Assembly (NCBI RefSeq): GCF_014904755.1
Contig: NZ_JACZFQ010000105.1
Coordinates: 1 to 58,619, forward strand
DNA length: 58,619 nt
Direction: 5' to 3'
From: Neoluteolibacter marinus
GTDB taxonomy: Bacteria > Verrucomicrobiota > Verrucomicrobiia > Verrucomicrobiales > Akkermansiaceae
The number at the start of each line of letters is the position of its first letter. The stretch's first letter is position 1. Made by a program: the position numbers and the translations under genes. The notes beneath the pieces are model-generated. The model was not told where the DNA came from and did not search any database. It saw only the letters and a list, made by a program, of their open reading frames with translations. Shown here piece after piece: positions 32,938-44,469 of the stretch.

Positions 32938-33237
32938 TTAGTGAATGAGCCCCCGCGCGCCGGGCAGGCTGTAACCGGCGAGGAAGGCCCATTGGACGAG
33001 GACCGGGACGAGGGTCCATCCCAGCGTCCGGAGAACGGGGTGGGCGTGGCATCTCCACGATGCGAGCAACCAGGAGCACGGAGCCAGTACGCCGAGAACG
33101 ATGATCAGGAGGTGGACGGCGTTTCCGGGGTGATAGTTGCCCCGGAAAATGCCGACGAGGAACGTGCTCATCGCGAGAGATCCAAGAAACAGGACGAGGA
33201 GCAGGCCGGAGGCGGTTTTCAGTAGGACGGCGACCAT
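32938..33237 (-). CDS. Small three-helix membrane protein of unknown function
   Basis: 99 aa from ATG 33237. Three hydrophobic helices (about 7-31, 40-60, 70-92), separated by short polar loops (FRGNYHPGN, SWRCHAHP). No family recognised. It is convergent with apaG with a 10-base gap and lies downstream of the formyl-THF cyclo-ligase gene on the same strand (100-base gap). Confidence 0.6.
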   Translation of the reverse strand: MVAVLLKTASGLLLVLFLGSLAMSTFLVGIFRGNYHPGNAVHLLIIVLGVLAPCSWLLASWRCHAHPVLRTLGWTLVPVLVQWAFLAGYSLPGARGLIH

Positions 33238-33337
33238 CGGGAAATGAACGGGTGTCGAGCGGGATCGATCACCGGACTTCGTGTGGTCTCCGTGAGGAGG
33301 TCGTGAGATTTTGCTGAAATACGGATGCTTCTCCAAG

Positions 33338-33904
33338 TCAGCGACACTCCAAAATACCCGCGGGGTGGGCGAGGAAATGCATCGGCAGGTCGTGGGGGTC
33401 GGTGGGGATGTCGGCGACGATTTGCTCCCCGAAGCAGACGCCGACCCGCGTGGCCTGCGGGTTCGAGCGGGCGAGGGCGCGATCATAGTAGCCTTTGCCC
33501 CGGCCGATCCGATGGCCGGCAGTGGTGAAGCCCATGCCGGGACAGAGGAACAGCTCGATGTCTTCGACCGGACAGGTCGGCGCCTCGGCCGCTGGCTCCG
33601 GGATACCAAAGCTTCCCGGGACGAGGGCGGAGGCGTCAGCGAAGTGAAAGGTCATCCGGTCGCCCTCCACGCGGGGAAACACCCAGCGGCGGTCCGGAAG
33701 GTCGGCAGTCAGGGGCAACAGCGCCGGTTCCCCGGGCAGGGCGGCAAAGCTGGCGATGATCCGGAACGGGAGTCCGGGCAACCAGGTCCGGAGCTCGCGG
33801 CGGATCGCGGTCGCTTGGGCGACCTGTGCGTCCATGGCCGGCCGCAGGAGGCGCAGGTGACGGCGCAGCGCGGCTTTCGGATCGGCGGGACTTGTCACTT
33901 GCAA
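33338..33904 (-). CDS. 5-formyltetrahydrofolate cyclo-ligase
   Basis: 188 aa. The start is a TTG at 33904 or a GTG two codons later. Hallmarks are K10-x-x-L-R-R near the N-terminus, FPRVEG (substrate loop), and the ATP-binding GHRIGRGKGYYDRAL, with LFLCPGMGF ahead of it. The enzyme converts 5-formyl-THF to 5,10-methenyl-THF in one-carbon metabolism. It is divergent from the small secreted protein gene at 33935. Confidence 0.93.
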   Translation of the reverse strand: MQVTSPADPKAALRRHLRLLRPAMDAQVAQATAIRRELRTWLPGLPFRIIASFAALPGEPALLPLTADLPDRRWVFPRVEGDRMTFHFADASALVPGSFGIPEPAAEAPTCPVEDIELFLCPGMGFTTAGHRIGRGKGYYDRALARSNPQATRVGVCFGEQIVADIPTDPHDLPMHFLAHPAGILECR

Positions 33905-33934
33905 TGGCTTGGCTGGGGCGGAAACCTAGCGGCC

Positions 33935-34510
33935 GTGATCCGCTGCTGGCAAGCCATCGTCCTGAGCCTGTGTCTTCCCGTTTGTGGCGTGGGACAGGAG
34001 GCGGCGAAGTTCGAGTGGAAGCCGCCGCACACCGGTGCAGGCGCCTTTACCGACAAGCTCGGCATGCTCGAGCGCGAGCGCGAGGAATACGCCAACGGCC
34101 TGGCGGCTTACGCGTCGAACCGGGTGGCGGCGGCCAAGGCGAGCGTCGCCTCGTTGGGCGAGGCCCGTCGTCTGGTTGCCCTGGCCTTGCACCTTTCCCC
34201 GCGCAACCGCAAGGCGCTGGTGCTGAACTTCCAACTGTCGCGCGGGGTCCTGCCGGAGGCGGTCCCGGGCGATTACCGGCCCGAGGTGCTGGCCGGGCTG
34301 TTGTTCACCCGCGGCCAGGTGCTGAAGCAGCAGGGCGGATCCGAGAACCAGCTGGCGGCCCGGGTTTTCACCGAGCTGGCGGCGGAAATCGATCCCAAGA
34401 ACGACGACGCGGTCTACGCGAGCGAGCTGTTGCGGCTGGATCAGGGGCTGGTGGATTGGAAGGAACTGACCGATGTGCCGGCGACCGCGGCCCCCGCGGA
34501 AACGCCGTGA
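33935..34510 (+). CDS. Small secreted TPR-like protein of unknown function
   Basis: 191 aa starting at GTG 33935, chosen because it opens a signal peptide (IRCWQAIVLSLCLPVCGVG). The mature protein is helical (YANGLAAYASNRVAAAKASVASLGEARRLVALALHLSPRNRKALVLNFQL), with TPR-like Ala/Leu patterns and a repeat-like end (AARVFTELAAEIDPKNDDAVYASELLRLD). It lies 76 bases upstream of ilvE. Role unknown. Confidence 0.65.
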   Translation: MIRCWQAIVLSLCLPVCGVGQEAAKFEWKPPHTGAGAFTDKLGMLEREREEYANGLAAYASNRVAAAKASVASLGEARRLVALALHLSPRNRKALVLNFQLSRGVLPEAVPGDYRPEVLAGLLFTRGQVLKQQGGSENQLAARVFTELAAEIDPKNDDAVYASELLRLDQGLVDWKELTDVPATAAPAETP

Positions 34511-34586
34511 CCGCGCGGCTTTGCCGATGGTCACAGGAGGGGCTTGCCAGCCTGCAAACCGCCCTTAGGCTCCGGCAACTTTTCCC

Positions 34587-35456
34587 ATGAAAATCTGGCT
34601 CGACGGCGAATTGGTGGAGGAATCCGCGGCGAAGATCTCCGTGTTCGATCACGGCTTGCTCTACGGCGACGGCGTGTTTGAAGGCATCCGCTTTTACAAC
34701 GGGCGGGTCTTCCGCCTCGAGGAGCACATCAAGCGGCTGTTCGAGTCCGCCCGGGCAATCGTTCTCACGATGCCGTGGACCCAGGAAGAAGTCTGCCGCT
34801 ACGTGGTGGAGACGGTGGCGGCAAACGAGATCAACGACGGCTACATCCGCCTGGTCGTGACCCGCGGGTCCGGTGGCCTCGGCTTGAACCCCTATCTCTG
34901 CAAGAAGGCGAGCATGTTCATCATCGCCTCCACCATCAGCCTCTATCCGACGGAGCACTACGAGAACGGGCTGTCGGTGATCACCTGCGCCACCCGCCGC
35001 CCGGCTCCCGCCGCGCTGATGCCGCAGGTCAAGTCGCTCAACTATCTCAACAACGTGATGGCGAAGGTCGAGGCGATCCAAGCGGGCGCGCTCGAGGCCG
35101 TGATGCTCAACGAGCAGGGCTATGTCGCCGAATGCACCGGGGACAACATCTTCATCCTGCGCGACGGCGTGATGTACACCCCGCTGGTCAGCGACGGCGC
35201 GCTCGACGGCATCACCCGCCGGGTGATCTTCGAACTCGCCGCGAAGCTCGGGGTGAAGATCGAGGAGCGGTCGCTCACCCGCTACGATTTGTTCGTGGCC
35301 GACGAGTTCTTCCTCACCGGCACGGCGGCCGAGGTCATCCCGGTGGTTTCCCTCGACTGCCGGACGATCGGGGACGGAACCCCGGGGCCGCAGACCAAGC
35401 GCTTCATCGCCGCGTTCAAGGAGCTTGCCGCTTCAACCGGAACCCCGATCGATTGA
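34587..35456 (+). CDS. ilvE: Branched-chain amino acid aminotransferase (fold-type IV)
   Basis: 289 aa, ATG 34587. PLP-binding Lys in VKSLNYLNNVMAK, FDHGLLYGDGVFEGIRFYNG at the N-terminus, and the phosphate-binding EAVMLNEQGYVAECTGDNIFIL and FLTGTAAEVIPVV loops. It catalyses transamination of Ile, Leu and Val with 2-oxoglutarate. It could in principle be a D-amino-acid or aminodeoxychorismate-family member, but the motif set fits IlvE. Confidence 0.9.
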   Translation: MKIWLDGELVEESAAKISVFDHGLLYGDGVFEGIRFYNGRVFRLEEHIKRLFESARAIVLTMPWTQEEVCRYVVETVAANEINDGYIRLVVTRGSGGLGLNPYLCKKASMFIIASTISLYPTEHYENGLSVITCATRRPAPAALMPQVKSLNYLNNVMAKVEAIQAGALEAVMLNEQGYVAECTGDNIFILRDGVMYTPLVSDGALDGITRRVIFELAAKLGVKIEERSLTRYDLFVADEFFLTGTAAEVIPVVSLDCRTIGDGTPGPQTKRFIAAFKELAASTGTPID

Positions 35457-35523
35457 GAAAAGACGGCCCGGGCGGGAGATTTCCTTTCGCATTGTGGCCG
35501 GGCACTCTTAGTTTGAGGAGGCA

Positions 35524-36033
35524 ATGGACTGCGACATTTGTGGCAAAAAAGCAAAGGTGCACCTCACCCAACTGGTGGGCGGGGAGATCAAGAAGATCGC
35601 CCTTTGCAACGACTGCGCCAAGGAAAAGGGGGTGACCGATCCAACCGGATTCGCGCTTGCCGAGATGCTGCTCGGCAAGTCGCCGGGCAAGCCGGTGGTG
35701 CCGGTGCCGCTGTCGTCGGGACCGGCCCGTGCCTGCCCGACCTGCGGCTTCACGCTCGACGATCTCCGGCGGGTCCGCCGCTTCGGATGTGCCGATTGTT
35801 ACACCACTTTCCGGGACGAGGCGCTGCAGATGATCCGCGGCATGCACAAGGGCAACCGCCACTGCGGCAAGGTCCCGGAGGGACTGATGGAATTGCACCA
35901 GCGGACGCAGCGGCTCGAGGAGCTGCGCGGCCGTCTGGATCAGGCGGTCATTGCCGAGAACTACGAGGAAGCGGCCGGTCTGCGCGATGAGATCCGCCAG
36001 ATCGAGCTCGCCGTCGCCAACCGCAACTCCTGA
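35524..36033 (+). CDS. mcsA: McsA-like zinc-finger/UVR activator of McsB
   Basis: 169 aa with an ideal ribosome site (gaggag) before ATG 35524. Two zinc-binding cysteine pairs at the N-terminus (CDICGKK, CNDC) and two in the middle (CPTCGF, CADCY), then a C-terminal UVR motif (LRGRLDQAVIAENYEEAAGLRDEIRQIE). This is the McsA architecture; McsA activates the arginine kinase McsB. It precedes mcsB by 6 bases. Confidence 0.93.
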   Translation: MDCDICGKKAKVHLTQLVGGEIKKIALCNDCAKEKGVTDPTGFALAEMLLGKSPGKPVVPVPLSSGPARACPTCGFTLDDLRRVRRFGCADCYTTFRDEALQMIRGMHKGNRHCGKVPEGLMELHQRTQRLEELRGRLDQAVIAENYEEAAGLRDEIRQIELAVANRNS

Positions 36034-36039
36034 CCTGCC

Positions 36040-37154
36040 ATGATGCGATTTTCCACCCTCATCCGAAACCCCGCCGACTGGATGATCGGCGAGGGCGCGG
36101 ACAATGCGGTCGTGCTGACCTCGCGGATCCGCCTCGCCCGCAACCTCAAGGACCAGCCGTTTCCCGGCTGGGCGAAGAAGGAGCAGCGGCGCCGTGCGCT
36201 GGAGATCATGCGGCCGGCCGTCGAGGCGCTGCCGTGCATGAAGGACGCGTTTTCCCAGGAACTCGACGACCTCACCTCGGTGCAGAAGCAGGTCATGGTG
36301 GAGCGCCACCTGATCAGCCGCGAGCACGCGGCCCGCGGCGAGGGCAGCGCGGCGGTGATCGAGCGCCGGCAATCGGTTGCCCTGATGCTCAACGAGGAGG
36401 ATCACCTGCGGATGCAGTCGATCCGGCCCGGCATGGCATTGCGGGCGGCCTACGACACGCTGGCGGCGATCGACACCGAGTTGGAGGGCGAGCTCGAACT
36501 CGCCTTCGATCACGAGCTGGGCTATCTGACGACCTGTCCGACGAATCTCGGGACCGGGATGAGGGCTTCGGCGATGTTGCACCTGCCGGCCCTGGTGTTG
36601 AGCGACCAGATCGGCCAGGTCCTGCAGGCGGTCAACAAGATCGGCCTCGCGGTCCGCGGGCTCTACGGGGAAGGCACGGAGTCGCTCGGCAACCTGTTCC
36701 AGATTTCCAACCAGTCGACCCTGGGCGAGAGCGAGGAGACGATCCTCCGCCGCCTCGAGCGGGTGATTTCCCAGGTGGCAACCCACGAGCGCAATGCCCG
36801 CGACAAGCTGCTGGAAGACGACCCGGCGATGGTCAGCGACAAGATCGGCCGCGCTTACGGGGTTTTACGGCATGCGTGGATCATCGACTCGAAGGAGGCG
36901 CTGAACCATCTATCCTTGCTCAGGCTGGGGGGAGATCTCGGATTCCTTCCGGAAGGAACCGTAAAATCTTGCGACGCCTTGCTAATGGACATCCAACCGG
37001 CACACCTCCAGCTACACAGCGGCAGGAAACTCTCGCCGGAGGAGCGCGACTCCATTCGGGCGGAAATTGTCCGCGGCCGGTTGCAAAGCCTCGAACCACC
37101 TGATATTCGTTCTATTAGGAAAAACGATTCACCCGATCAAGAACCCGACATGCT

Positions 37155-37158
<4 letters not shown>
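36040..37158 (+). CDS. mcsB: Protein-arginine kinase McsB
   Basis: 372 aa, homologous to phosphagen kinases: VVLTSRIRLARNL, the signature CPTNLGTGMRASAMLHLPAL, and nucleotide-binding arginine segments. The C-terminal allosteric phosphoarginine-pocket motif RDxxRA is intact at 336-341 (RDSIRA), as in Bacillus McsB. McsB phosphorylates Arg side chains, marking proteins for ClpCP. Its stop overlaps the clpC start in ATGA. No CtsR-type regulator gene is in the window. Confidence 0.95.
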
Positions 37159-39680
<2,522 letters not shown>

Positions 39681-39698
39681 TTCCCCGTCATCTTTCGA

Positions 39699-39730
39699 GG
39701 GCGGCTCCCGACCGGGAGCCGCCCTTTTTC
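39699..39730 (+). terminator. Rho-independent terminator of the mcsA-mcsB-clpC operon
   Basis: Perfect 11-bp GC-rich stem (gggcggctccc / gggagccgccc) with loop gacc, followed immediately by ttttt, 18 bases past the clpC stop. Confidence 0.93.
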
Positions 39731-39846
39731 GTGGGCTAGCGACGGCGGGACTCCGGCCGGGACGGGGGAAGTTGCCGATTCCCGAGACATTTCACCTGAA
39801 TGGCTTTCCAGCCGGTGGTCCTTCGGGGATGCTCCGCTGAAGAACG

Positions 39847-41586
39847 ATGTCGTGGATCAACTCACTCCTGATTGCCGCCGGGGATTCCGGAGTCACCCCG
39901 TTTTTCGGGATGCTGGCGATGGTGCTGGTCCTGGCCGTCTTCGTTTCGCTGGCTCTGGTGAAACTCCGTCAGAGCCTGCTGGTCGGCTACTTCCTGTGCG
40001 GGGTGCTGATCGCCAACAGCGGGTTCCTCGGGCTGGTCGGCATCGGTCCGGATGATCCGATGATCGGGAACCTCGGGGAGCTCGGGGTGATCCTGCTGAT
40101 GTTCACCTTGGGACTGGAGTTCTCGATCGACGAGTTGCGCCACCTCTGGCGGACCTCGCTCATCGGCGGCGGAGTCCAGGTCGGGGTGACCGCGGCGATC
40201 GCGGCGGTGGGTTCGCGCCTGTTCGGGATCCCGTGGCCCGAGACCATCGTGCTTTCCGTGGCCATTGCGCTCAGCTCCACGGCGGTGGCGATGAAGTCGT
40301 TCCAGGAGATCGGCCAGCCGAACAACCCCGGCGCACGCGTGGCCCTCGGGGTTGCCTTGTTCCAGGACATCCTGGTCATCCTTTTCATCCTGATCCTGCC
40401 CGCGATCTACGGGGAAAATAGTGGATCGACCCTCGGTCAGATCGCCTGGGCCCTCTGCAAGGGAATGTTCTTCCTGGGGTCGGCCGTGCTGTTGGGGCGC
40501 TACGGAAACACCGCCTTGCTCCATGCCGTGGCGCGGACCCGCAGCCGCGAGCTTTTCACGCTCACCATCATCGGCACCTGCGCCGCGGTGGCGCTGGCGG
40601 GCGAGGCGCTCGATCTCGGGCTGTCGCTCGGAGCCTTTGCCGCCGGTCTCGTCCTGAGCGAGTCGATCTATTCGCACCGGATCCTCGCCGACATCCTGCC
40701 CTTCAAGGATCTGTTCCTGACGATTTTCTTCGTCTCGGTCGGTCTGATGATCGATGTCGGCGCCTTGCTGGATGAATGGCTTTTCGTGGTGGTCGGCTCG
40801 CTGGCCATCCTGATGGTGAAAGGCGCCGTGGTTTTCGGGGTGACCCGCATTCTCAAGCTGCCGTTGAAACCCGCGCTGCTCGCCGCCGCCAGCCTCTCGA
40901 GCACCGGTGAGTTCTCGCTGGTGCTGTTGAAGAAGGCAGGGGGCTTCCAGCCCTTCGATCCGGCGGTCGAGCAGCTGTTGCTGGCCTGCACCGCGGTCAC
41001 CATGGGCCTGGTCCCTTCGTTGATGCGGGGCGCGGGGCCGCTGGGACGGTGGCTGGAATCGAAAGGGGTCATGGTCACCAAGCCGCGGCCGCCGTCGGAG
41101 CTCGCGCCGCTCAAGGCCATCCGCGAGATCAGCGATCATGCCATCATCTGCGGCTACGGGCCGGTGGGAAGGGCCCTCAACGAGGCGCTCCGCCGCTGCG
41201 ACATCCCCACGCTGGTGCTCGAGCTGAACGCCGACACGGTGCGCGAGCTCAAGGCCGCCGGCCAGCCGGTGCTGTTCGCCGATGCCGGTCATCCCGAGGC
41301 GCTCGACCTTGCCGGCATCGAACGGGCCCGGTTCGTCGCATTCACCTTCCCGGCCGTCGGCATCACGCTGGCGGCGCTGCCTCAGGTCCGGGAAAAGAAT
41401 CCCGGCATCCTGGTCTTCGCGCGGGCCAAGTTCCAAAGCGAAGTCAATTTGCTGCGTTCCCGGGATGTTCAGGTCATCCACGACGAGCGGGAGAGTGCCA
41501 TCGCGATGATCGAGAGCGCCATGGGCGTCTATCAGCGGGCCGATTTGTCGCACGATGACTTCCTTGCAATCGTGGACGGCAAGTAA
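39847..41586 (+). CDS. Kef-type cation/proton antiporter with TrkA-N domain
   Basis: 579 aa. About 12 transmembrane helices (residues about 10-385) of the CPA2 family, with VILLMFTLGLEFSIDEL, ALSSTAVAMKSFQEIG (unwound-helix region) and LSSTGEFSLVLL. An RCK-N/TrkA-N Rossmann domain follows (about 425-560, HAIICGYGPVGRALNEALR). These antiporters release K+ or exchange Na+/K+ for H+ at the cytoplasmic membrane, gated by nucleotide. No ancillary KefF/KefG flavoprotein gene is adjacent. Confidence 0.93.
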   Translation: MSWINSLLIAAGDSGVTPFFGMLAMVLVLAVFVSLALVKLRQSLLVGYFLCGVLIANSGFLGLVGIGPDDPMIGNLGELGVILLMFTLGLEFSIDELRHLWRTSLIGGGVQVGVTAAIAAVGSRLFGIPWPETIVLSVAIALSSTAVAMKSFQEIGQPNNPGARVALGVALFQDILVILFILILPAIYGENSGSTLGQIAWALCKGMFFLGSAVLLGRYGNTALLHAVARTRSRELFTLTIIGTCAAVALAGEALDLGLSLGAFAAGLVLSESIYSHRILADILPFKDLFLTIFFVSVGLMIDVGALLDEWLFVVVGSLAILMVKGAVVFGVTRILKLPLKPALLAAASLSSTGEFSLVLLKKAGGFQPFDPAVEQLLLACTAVTMGLVPSLMRGAGPLGRWLESKGVMVTKPRPPSELAPLKAIREISDHAIICGYGPVGRALNEALRRCDIPTLVLELNADTVRELKAAGQPVLFADAGHPEALDLAGIERARFVAFTFPAVGITLAALPQVREKNPGILVFARAKFQSEVNLLRSRDVQVIHDERESAIAMIESAMGVYQRADLSHDDFLAIVDGK

Positions 41587-41670
41587 ACGGGCGGTTTGGA
41601 ATCGTACCGTTCATATCAAGCCGAGGGGATAGTCATTTTTGACGAAATTTCCCCATTTGCCCGGATGACT

Positions 41671-41686
41671 TGGCACGCACGCCGCT
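41671..41686 (+). promoter_or_regulatory. Sigma-54-type promoter candidate
   Basis: TGGCACG-cacg-ccGCt has the invariant GG (41672-41673) and GC (41684-41685) separated by exactly 10 bases, and a full TGGCACG -24 box. The -12 box is weaker (ccgct versus ttgct/a). It would start a transcript near 41697 with a ~180-base leader before the GNAT-amidohydrolase gene. No activator binding site was identified. Confidence 0.45.
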
Positions 41687-41721
41687 TAATTTGGACCCGA
41701 CATAGGTCATGGCGAGCAGCT

Positions 41722-41809
41722 GGTTTCTTGGGTTTTACCGCCTGCTTGTAGTGACTGATACAGAACGCGGCCGGCACGGGGTTTCTTGGGTTTACCCCCG
41801 TGCCGGCCG
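41722..41809 (+). repeat. Direct repeat plus perfect 14-bp hairpin in the leader of the GNAT-amidohydrolase gene
   Basis: The sequence ggtttcttgggttt-acc occurs twice, at 41722-41739 (with one extra t) and 41780-41796. The second copy forms the loop of a perfect hairpin with arms 41768-41781 (cggccggcacgggg) and 41796-41809. This could be an RNA regulatory leader, or a terminator of the upstream antiporter. No T-run follows the stem. Confidence 0.5.
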
Positions 41810-41879
41810 TGAGTATTTTGAAACGGAGGCTGTTTGATTTTCTGTTTTCGGTCAGCGCATTTCTGGTCTCTGTTGCCGC

Positions 41880-43466
41880 GTGCCGCCGAAAGACCACGAA
41901 ACCAAACTGGGTCCCGTCATTGTCCGGAATCCCTCGATCGCCGACATCCCTGCCATGCTGGCCCTGCACCAGCGCTGCTTCCCGCGGCCCAACGATGCCG
42001 GCGGGCCTTGGAACGAGGAGCAGCTCCGGTCGCACCTCCAGGTGTTCCCCGAGGGGCAGTTGCTTGCGGAGAAGGATGGCAAGGTGCTGGGCGTGGCCTC
42101 GTCCTTGATCGTGTCACTCGGCAGGAATCCGCTGCGCAAGCACACCTACGACGGCATCACGGATGCAGGGTTTTTCTACAATCACGATCCCCAGGGCGAC
42201 ACGCTCTACGGCGCGGACGTCTATGTCGATCCGGGGGCCCGCAAGTTGGGCATCGGCGCCGCGCTTTACTCGGCCCGGCGCGACCTGTGCCGGCGGCTGA
42301 ACCTGCGCCGTATCATCGCCGGTGCCCGGCTATGGCACTACGCCGAGCATGCGGCCCGGCTGACCCCGGAGGAATACGTCTGGCAAGTCCAGGATGGCAA
42401 GATCCCGGACCCGGTGCTGGGATTCCAGATCAGCCAGGGCTTCGCGGTGCGCGGCATCATGCCGAATTACCTGCAGGACCGCCGTTCGCGCGACCACGCC
42501 GCCCTGATCGAATGGATCAATCCGGATCACCAGGCGTCGGGCGAAGAGGGCGGCAACAAGGTGCGTGTCGCCTGCGTGCAGTACAAGATGCGCAAGGTCA
42601 CGGACTTCGAGGACTTCGCCAGCCAGGTGCGTTACTTCGTCGAGACCGCCGGCGAGGACTATGGTGCGGAATTCGTGCTGTTCCCCGAGTTCCTGACCGT
42701 GCAGCTCCTCAGCGCCCTGCGGCCGCTCGGTTCGCGGGAGGGCATCCGCAAGCTGGCCGAGTACACGCCGCAGTTCATCGAGCTGATGAGCAGCCTGGCC
42801 CGCGAGCAGGGGCTCTATTTGATCGCCGGATCCCACCCGGTGGCACAACCGGACGGGCGCCTCGAGAACACGGCGATGATCTTCAAGCCGGACGGTACCC
42901 ACGTCAGCCAGCCGAAGCTGCACATCACCCCGTCCGAGAAGACCTGGTGGGGCATCACCGGGGGAGATTCGTTGATCGTCTTGCAGACACCAAAAGCCAA
43001 GATCGGCGTGCTGATCTGCTACGACGTCGAGTTCCCGGAGGCAGCCCGCTATCTGGCCGACCGCGGGGTGGAGTTGCTGTTTGTTCCCTATTGCACCGAC
43101 AATCGCCAGGGCTACCTGCGGGTCAGCCTGTGCTCCGCCGCGCGGGCGATCGAGAACCAGATCTACGTTGCCACCGCCGGAGTGGTCGGGAACCTGCCGG
43201 ATGTTCCGGCGATGGACATCCACTACGGCCGGGCCGCGGTGTTCACGCCCAGCGACTTCGAGTTCGCCCGCGACGGCATCCAGGCCGAGGCCGATGCGAA
43301 CCTGGAAACGATGCTGGTGACGGACCTCGACATTTCAGACCTCTACCGATCGCGGCTCAGCGGCAGCGTCACGCCGGTGACGGATCGCCGCACCGATTTG
43401 TTCGAGTTCCACAACAAGCTCTCGAACGAGCTGATCGCCCCGGGCGTGGACGAGGGCCATCTCTAG
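41880..43466 (+). CDS. GNAT acetyltransferase fused to carbon-nitrogen hydrolase
   Basis: 528 aa. GTG 41880 is the first usable start after an upstream stop; there is no clear ribosome site. Residues about 10-205 form a GNAT domain (VRNPSIADIPAMLALHQRCFP, ADVYVDPGARKLGIGAALYSARRDLC as the acetyl-CoA loop). Residues about 220-515 form a nitrilase-superfamily amidohydrolase with FPEF (Glu), KLHITPSE (Lys) and VLICYDVEFPEA (Cys). This two-domain arrangement is a known but functionally uncharacterised family. Coupled amide hydrolysis and acyl transfer on one metabolite is inferred. The GH25-like gene converges from the other side, 7 bases away. Confidence 0.92.
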   Translation: MPPKDHETKLGPVIVRNPSIADIPAMLALHQRCFPRPNDAGGPWNEEQLRSHLQVFPEGQLLAEKDGKVLGVASSLIVSLGRNPLRKHTYDGITDAGFFYNHDPQGDTLYGADVYVDPGARKLGIGAALYSARRDLCRRLNLRRIIAGARLWHYAEHAARLTPEEYVWQVQDGKIPDPVLGFQISQGFAVRGIMPNYLQDRRSRDHAALIEWINPDHQASGEEGGNKVRVACVQYKMRKVTDFEDFASQVRYFVETAGEDYGAEFVLFPEFLTVQLLSALRPLGSREGIRKLAEYTPQFIELMSSLAREQGLYLIAGSHPVAQPDGRLENTAMIFKPDGTHVSQPKLHITPSEKTWWGITGGDSLIVLQTPKAKIGVLICYDVEFPEAARYLADRGVELLFVPYCTDNRQGYLRVSLCSAARAIENQIYVATAGVVGNLPDVPAMDIHYGRAAVFTPSDFEFARDGIQAEADANLETMLVTDLDISDLYRSRLSGSVTPVTDRRTDLFEFHNKLSNELIAPGVDEGHL

Positions 43467-43473
43467 CAGGCGC

Positions 43474-44340
43474 TTACCACCAGGCCCACCCGTGGCGGTT
43501 CCAGAAGGACTGGAGGTCGCCGTCGCTGCCTTTGAAAACATTGCGCTCCATGGGGTGCGCCATGTTCCCGAAGTAGCGCGGGCTGCGCCAGGAACCGGTG
43601 TCGTAGTGTTTCGGGGTCGAGCGGCCGTTTTGCCAGACCACGCCGCCGTACTGCCAAAGTGCCCAATCATCCCAGATGCCGTATTGCTCCATCAAGCGGT
43701 CCGGGGTCAGCGGGCCGCTGGTCATCATCGTCCGCTCGGTGCCCCCGGGACCGTAGAGAGCGATCCAGTAGGGCGAGCGGCGGATGACGCTTTTCTGGTT
43801 CGGGCTGGCCGCGCTGAGGCTGGCGCGGAGCCGGTCGCTGTTTTCCAGATAGGTGACCGGCGTCACCCCGGTGCGCTGCTCGACGCGCTGGATGAAGCGG
43901 ACCAGCCGGTCGGGCGAGGACTTGGTGTCGAAGTCGCCGACCAGCAGGATCTTGCGCTGCGAAACGCCGCGGCTGCGGGCGGTGCTGCGGACGCGGTCGA
44001 CGAAGGCATCCGCCTGGGCCGCGGGGTCCTGGTCCATCGTCACGAAGTGGTAGGCTCCCATCAGCAGCCCCTGGCGGTCGGTTGAGATGAGGAAGTCGCC
44101 GAATTTGTCGTCGAGCAGCGGCCCCTTGGCGGAGCGGGCGATCAGGCCCCGGGCGCCGTTGCGCTTCAGTGCCGAGACATCGTGCTGGGAATAGCGTTCG
44201 CCCGAAACCTGCCGTTCCTTCGGATCCCAGCCCGACACGTTCAGCACCGCGGGGGAGGAGGACACGCTGGTGCCGCCGAAGCCTCCGCCACCGCAGGACG
44301 CGAGAAGCAGAGGGACCATCAAAAGAGGGAACATCTTCAT
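43474..44340 (-). CDS. GH25-like lysozyme-fold lipoprotein, catalytic Glu apparently missing
   Basis: 288 aa. Signal sequence with lipobox LLASC-GGGG. The mature part follows the GH25 (lysozyme M1) pattern: LNVSGWDPK at the first strand, ARGLIARSAKG, D-KFGDFLIS, GAYHFVTMDQDPAAQADAFVDRV, VLVGDFDT. In active GH25 enzymes the fourth-strand motif is DxE; here it reads GDFDT, so the Glu is an Asp. Later segments (PVTYLEN, WIALYGP, WALWQYGG) fit the fold. It is likely envelope-bound, either a weakened muramidase or a peptidoglycan-binding protein. Confidence 0.8.
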   Translation of the reverse strand: MKMFPLLMVPLLLASCGGGGFGGTSVSSSPAVLNVSGWDPKERQVSGERYSQHDVSALKRNGARGLIARSAKGPLLDDKFGDFLISTDRQGLLMGAYHFVTMDQDPAAQADAFVDRVRSTARSRGVSQRKILLVGDFDTKSSPDRLVRFIQRVEQRTGVTPVTYLENSDRLRASLSAASPNQKSVIRRSPYWIALYGPGGTERTMMTSGPLTPDRLMEQYGIWDDWALWQYGGVVWQNGRSTPKHYDTGSWRSPRYFGNMAHPMERNVFKGSDGDLQSFWNRHGWAWW

Positions 44341-44469
44341 GGATGATACCGAACACGAAGCACCCGCCGCTGTCGAGAGAAGGGGCGCGGGGGATCCGTG
44401 TCACCACCCCGGACCGCTCTCAAGGTCCTCTCGACAAGTGCCGGTTCCGTCCCTAGCGTCCGCGCCGAC

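Noticed and set aside
39862-41553. Minus-strand open frame of 563 codons
   Set aside because: Antisense of the Kef-type antiporter; its product is His/Gln/Arg-rich and not protein-like.
41587-41880. Possible tRNA or small RNA gene in the antiporter/GNAT gap
   Set aside because: No cloverleaf could be formed; the hairpin and repeat are recorded as a leader element instead.
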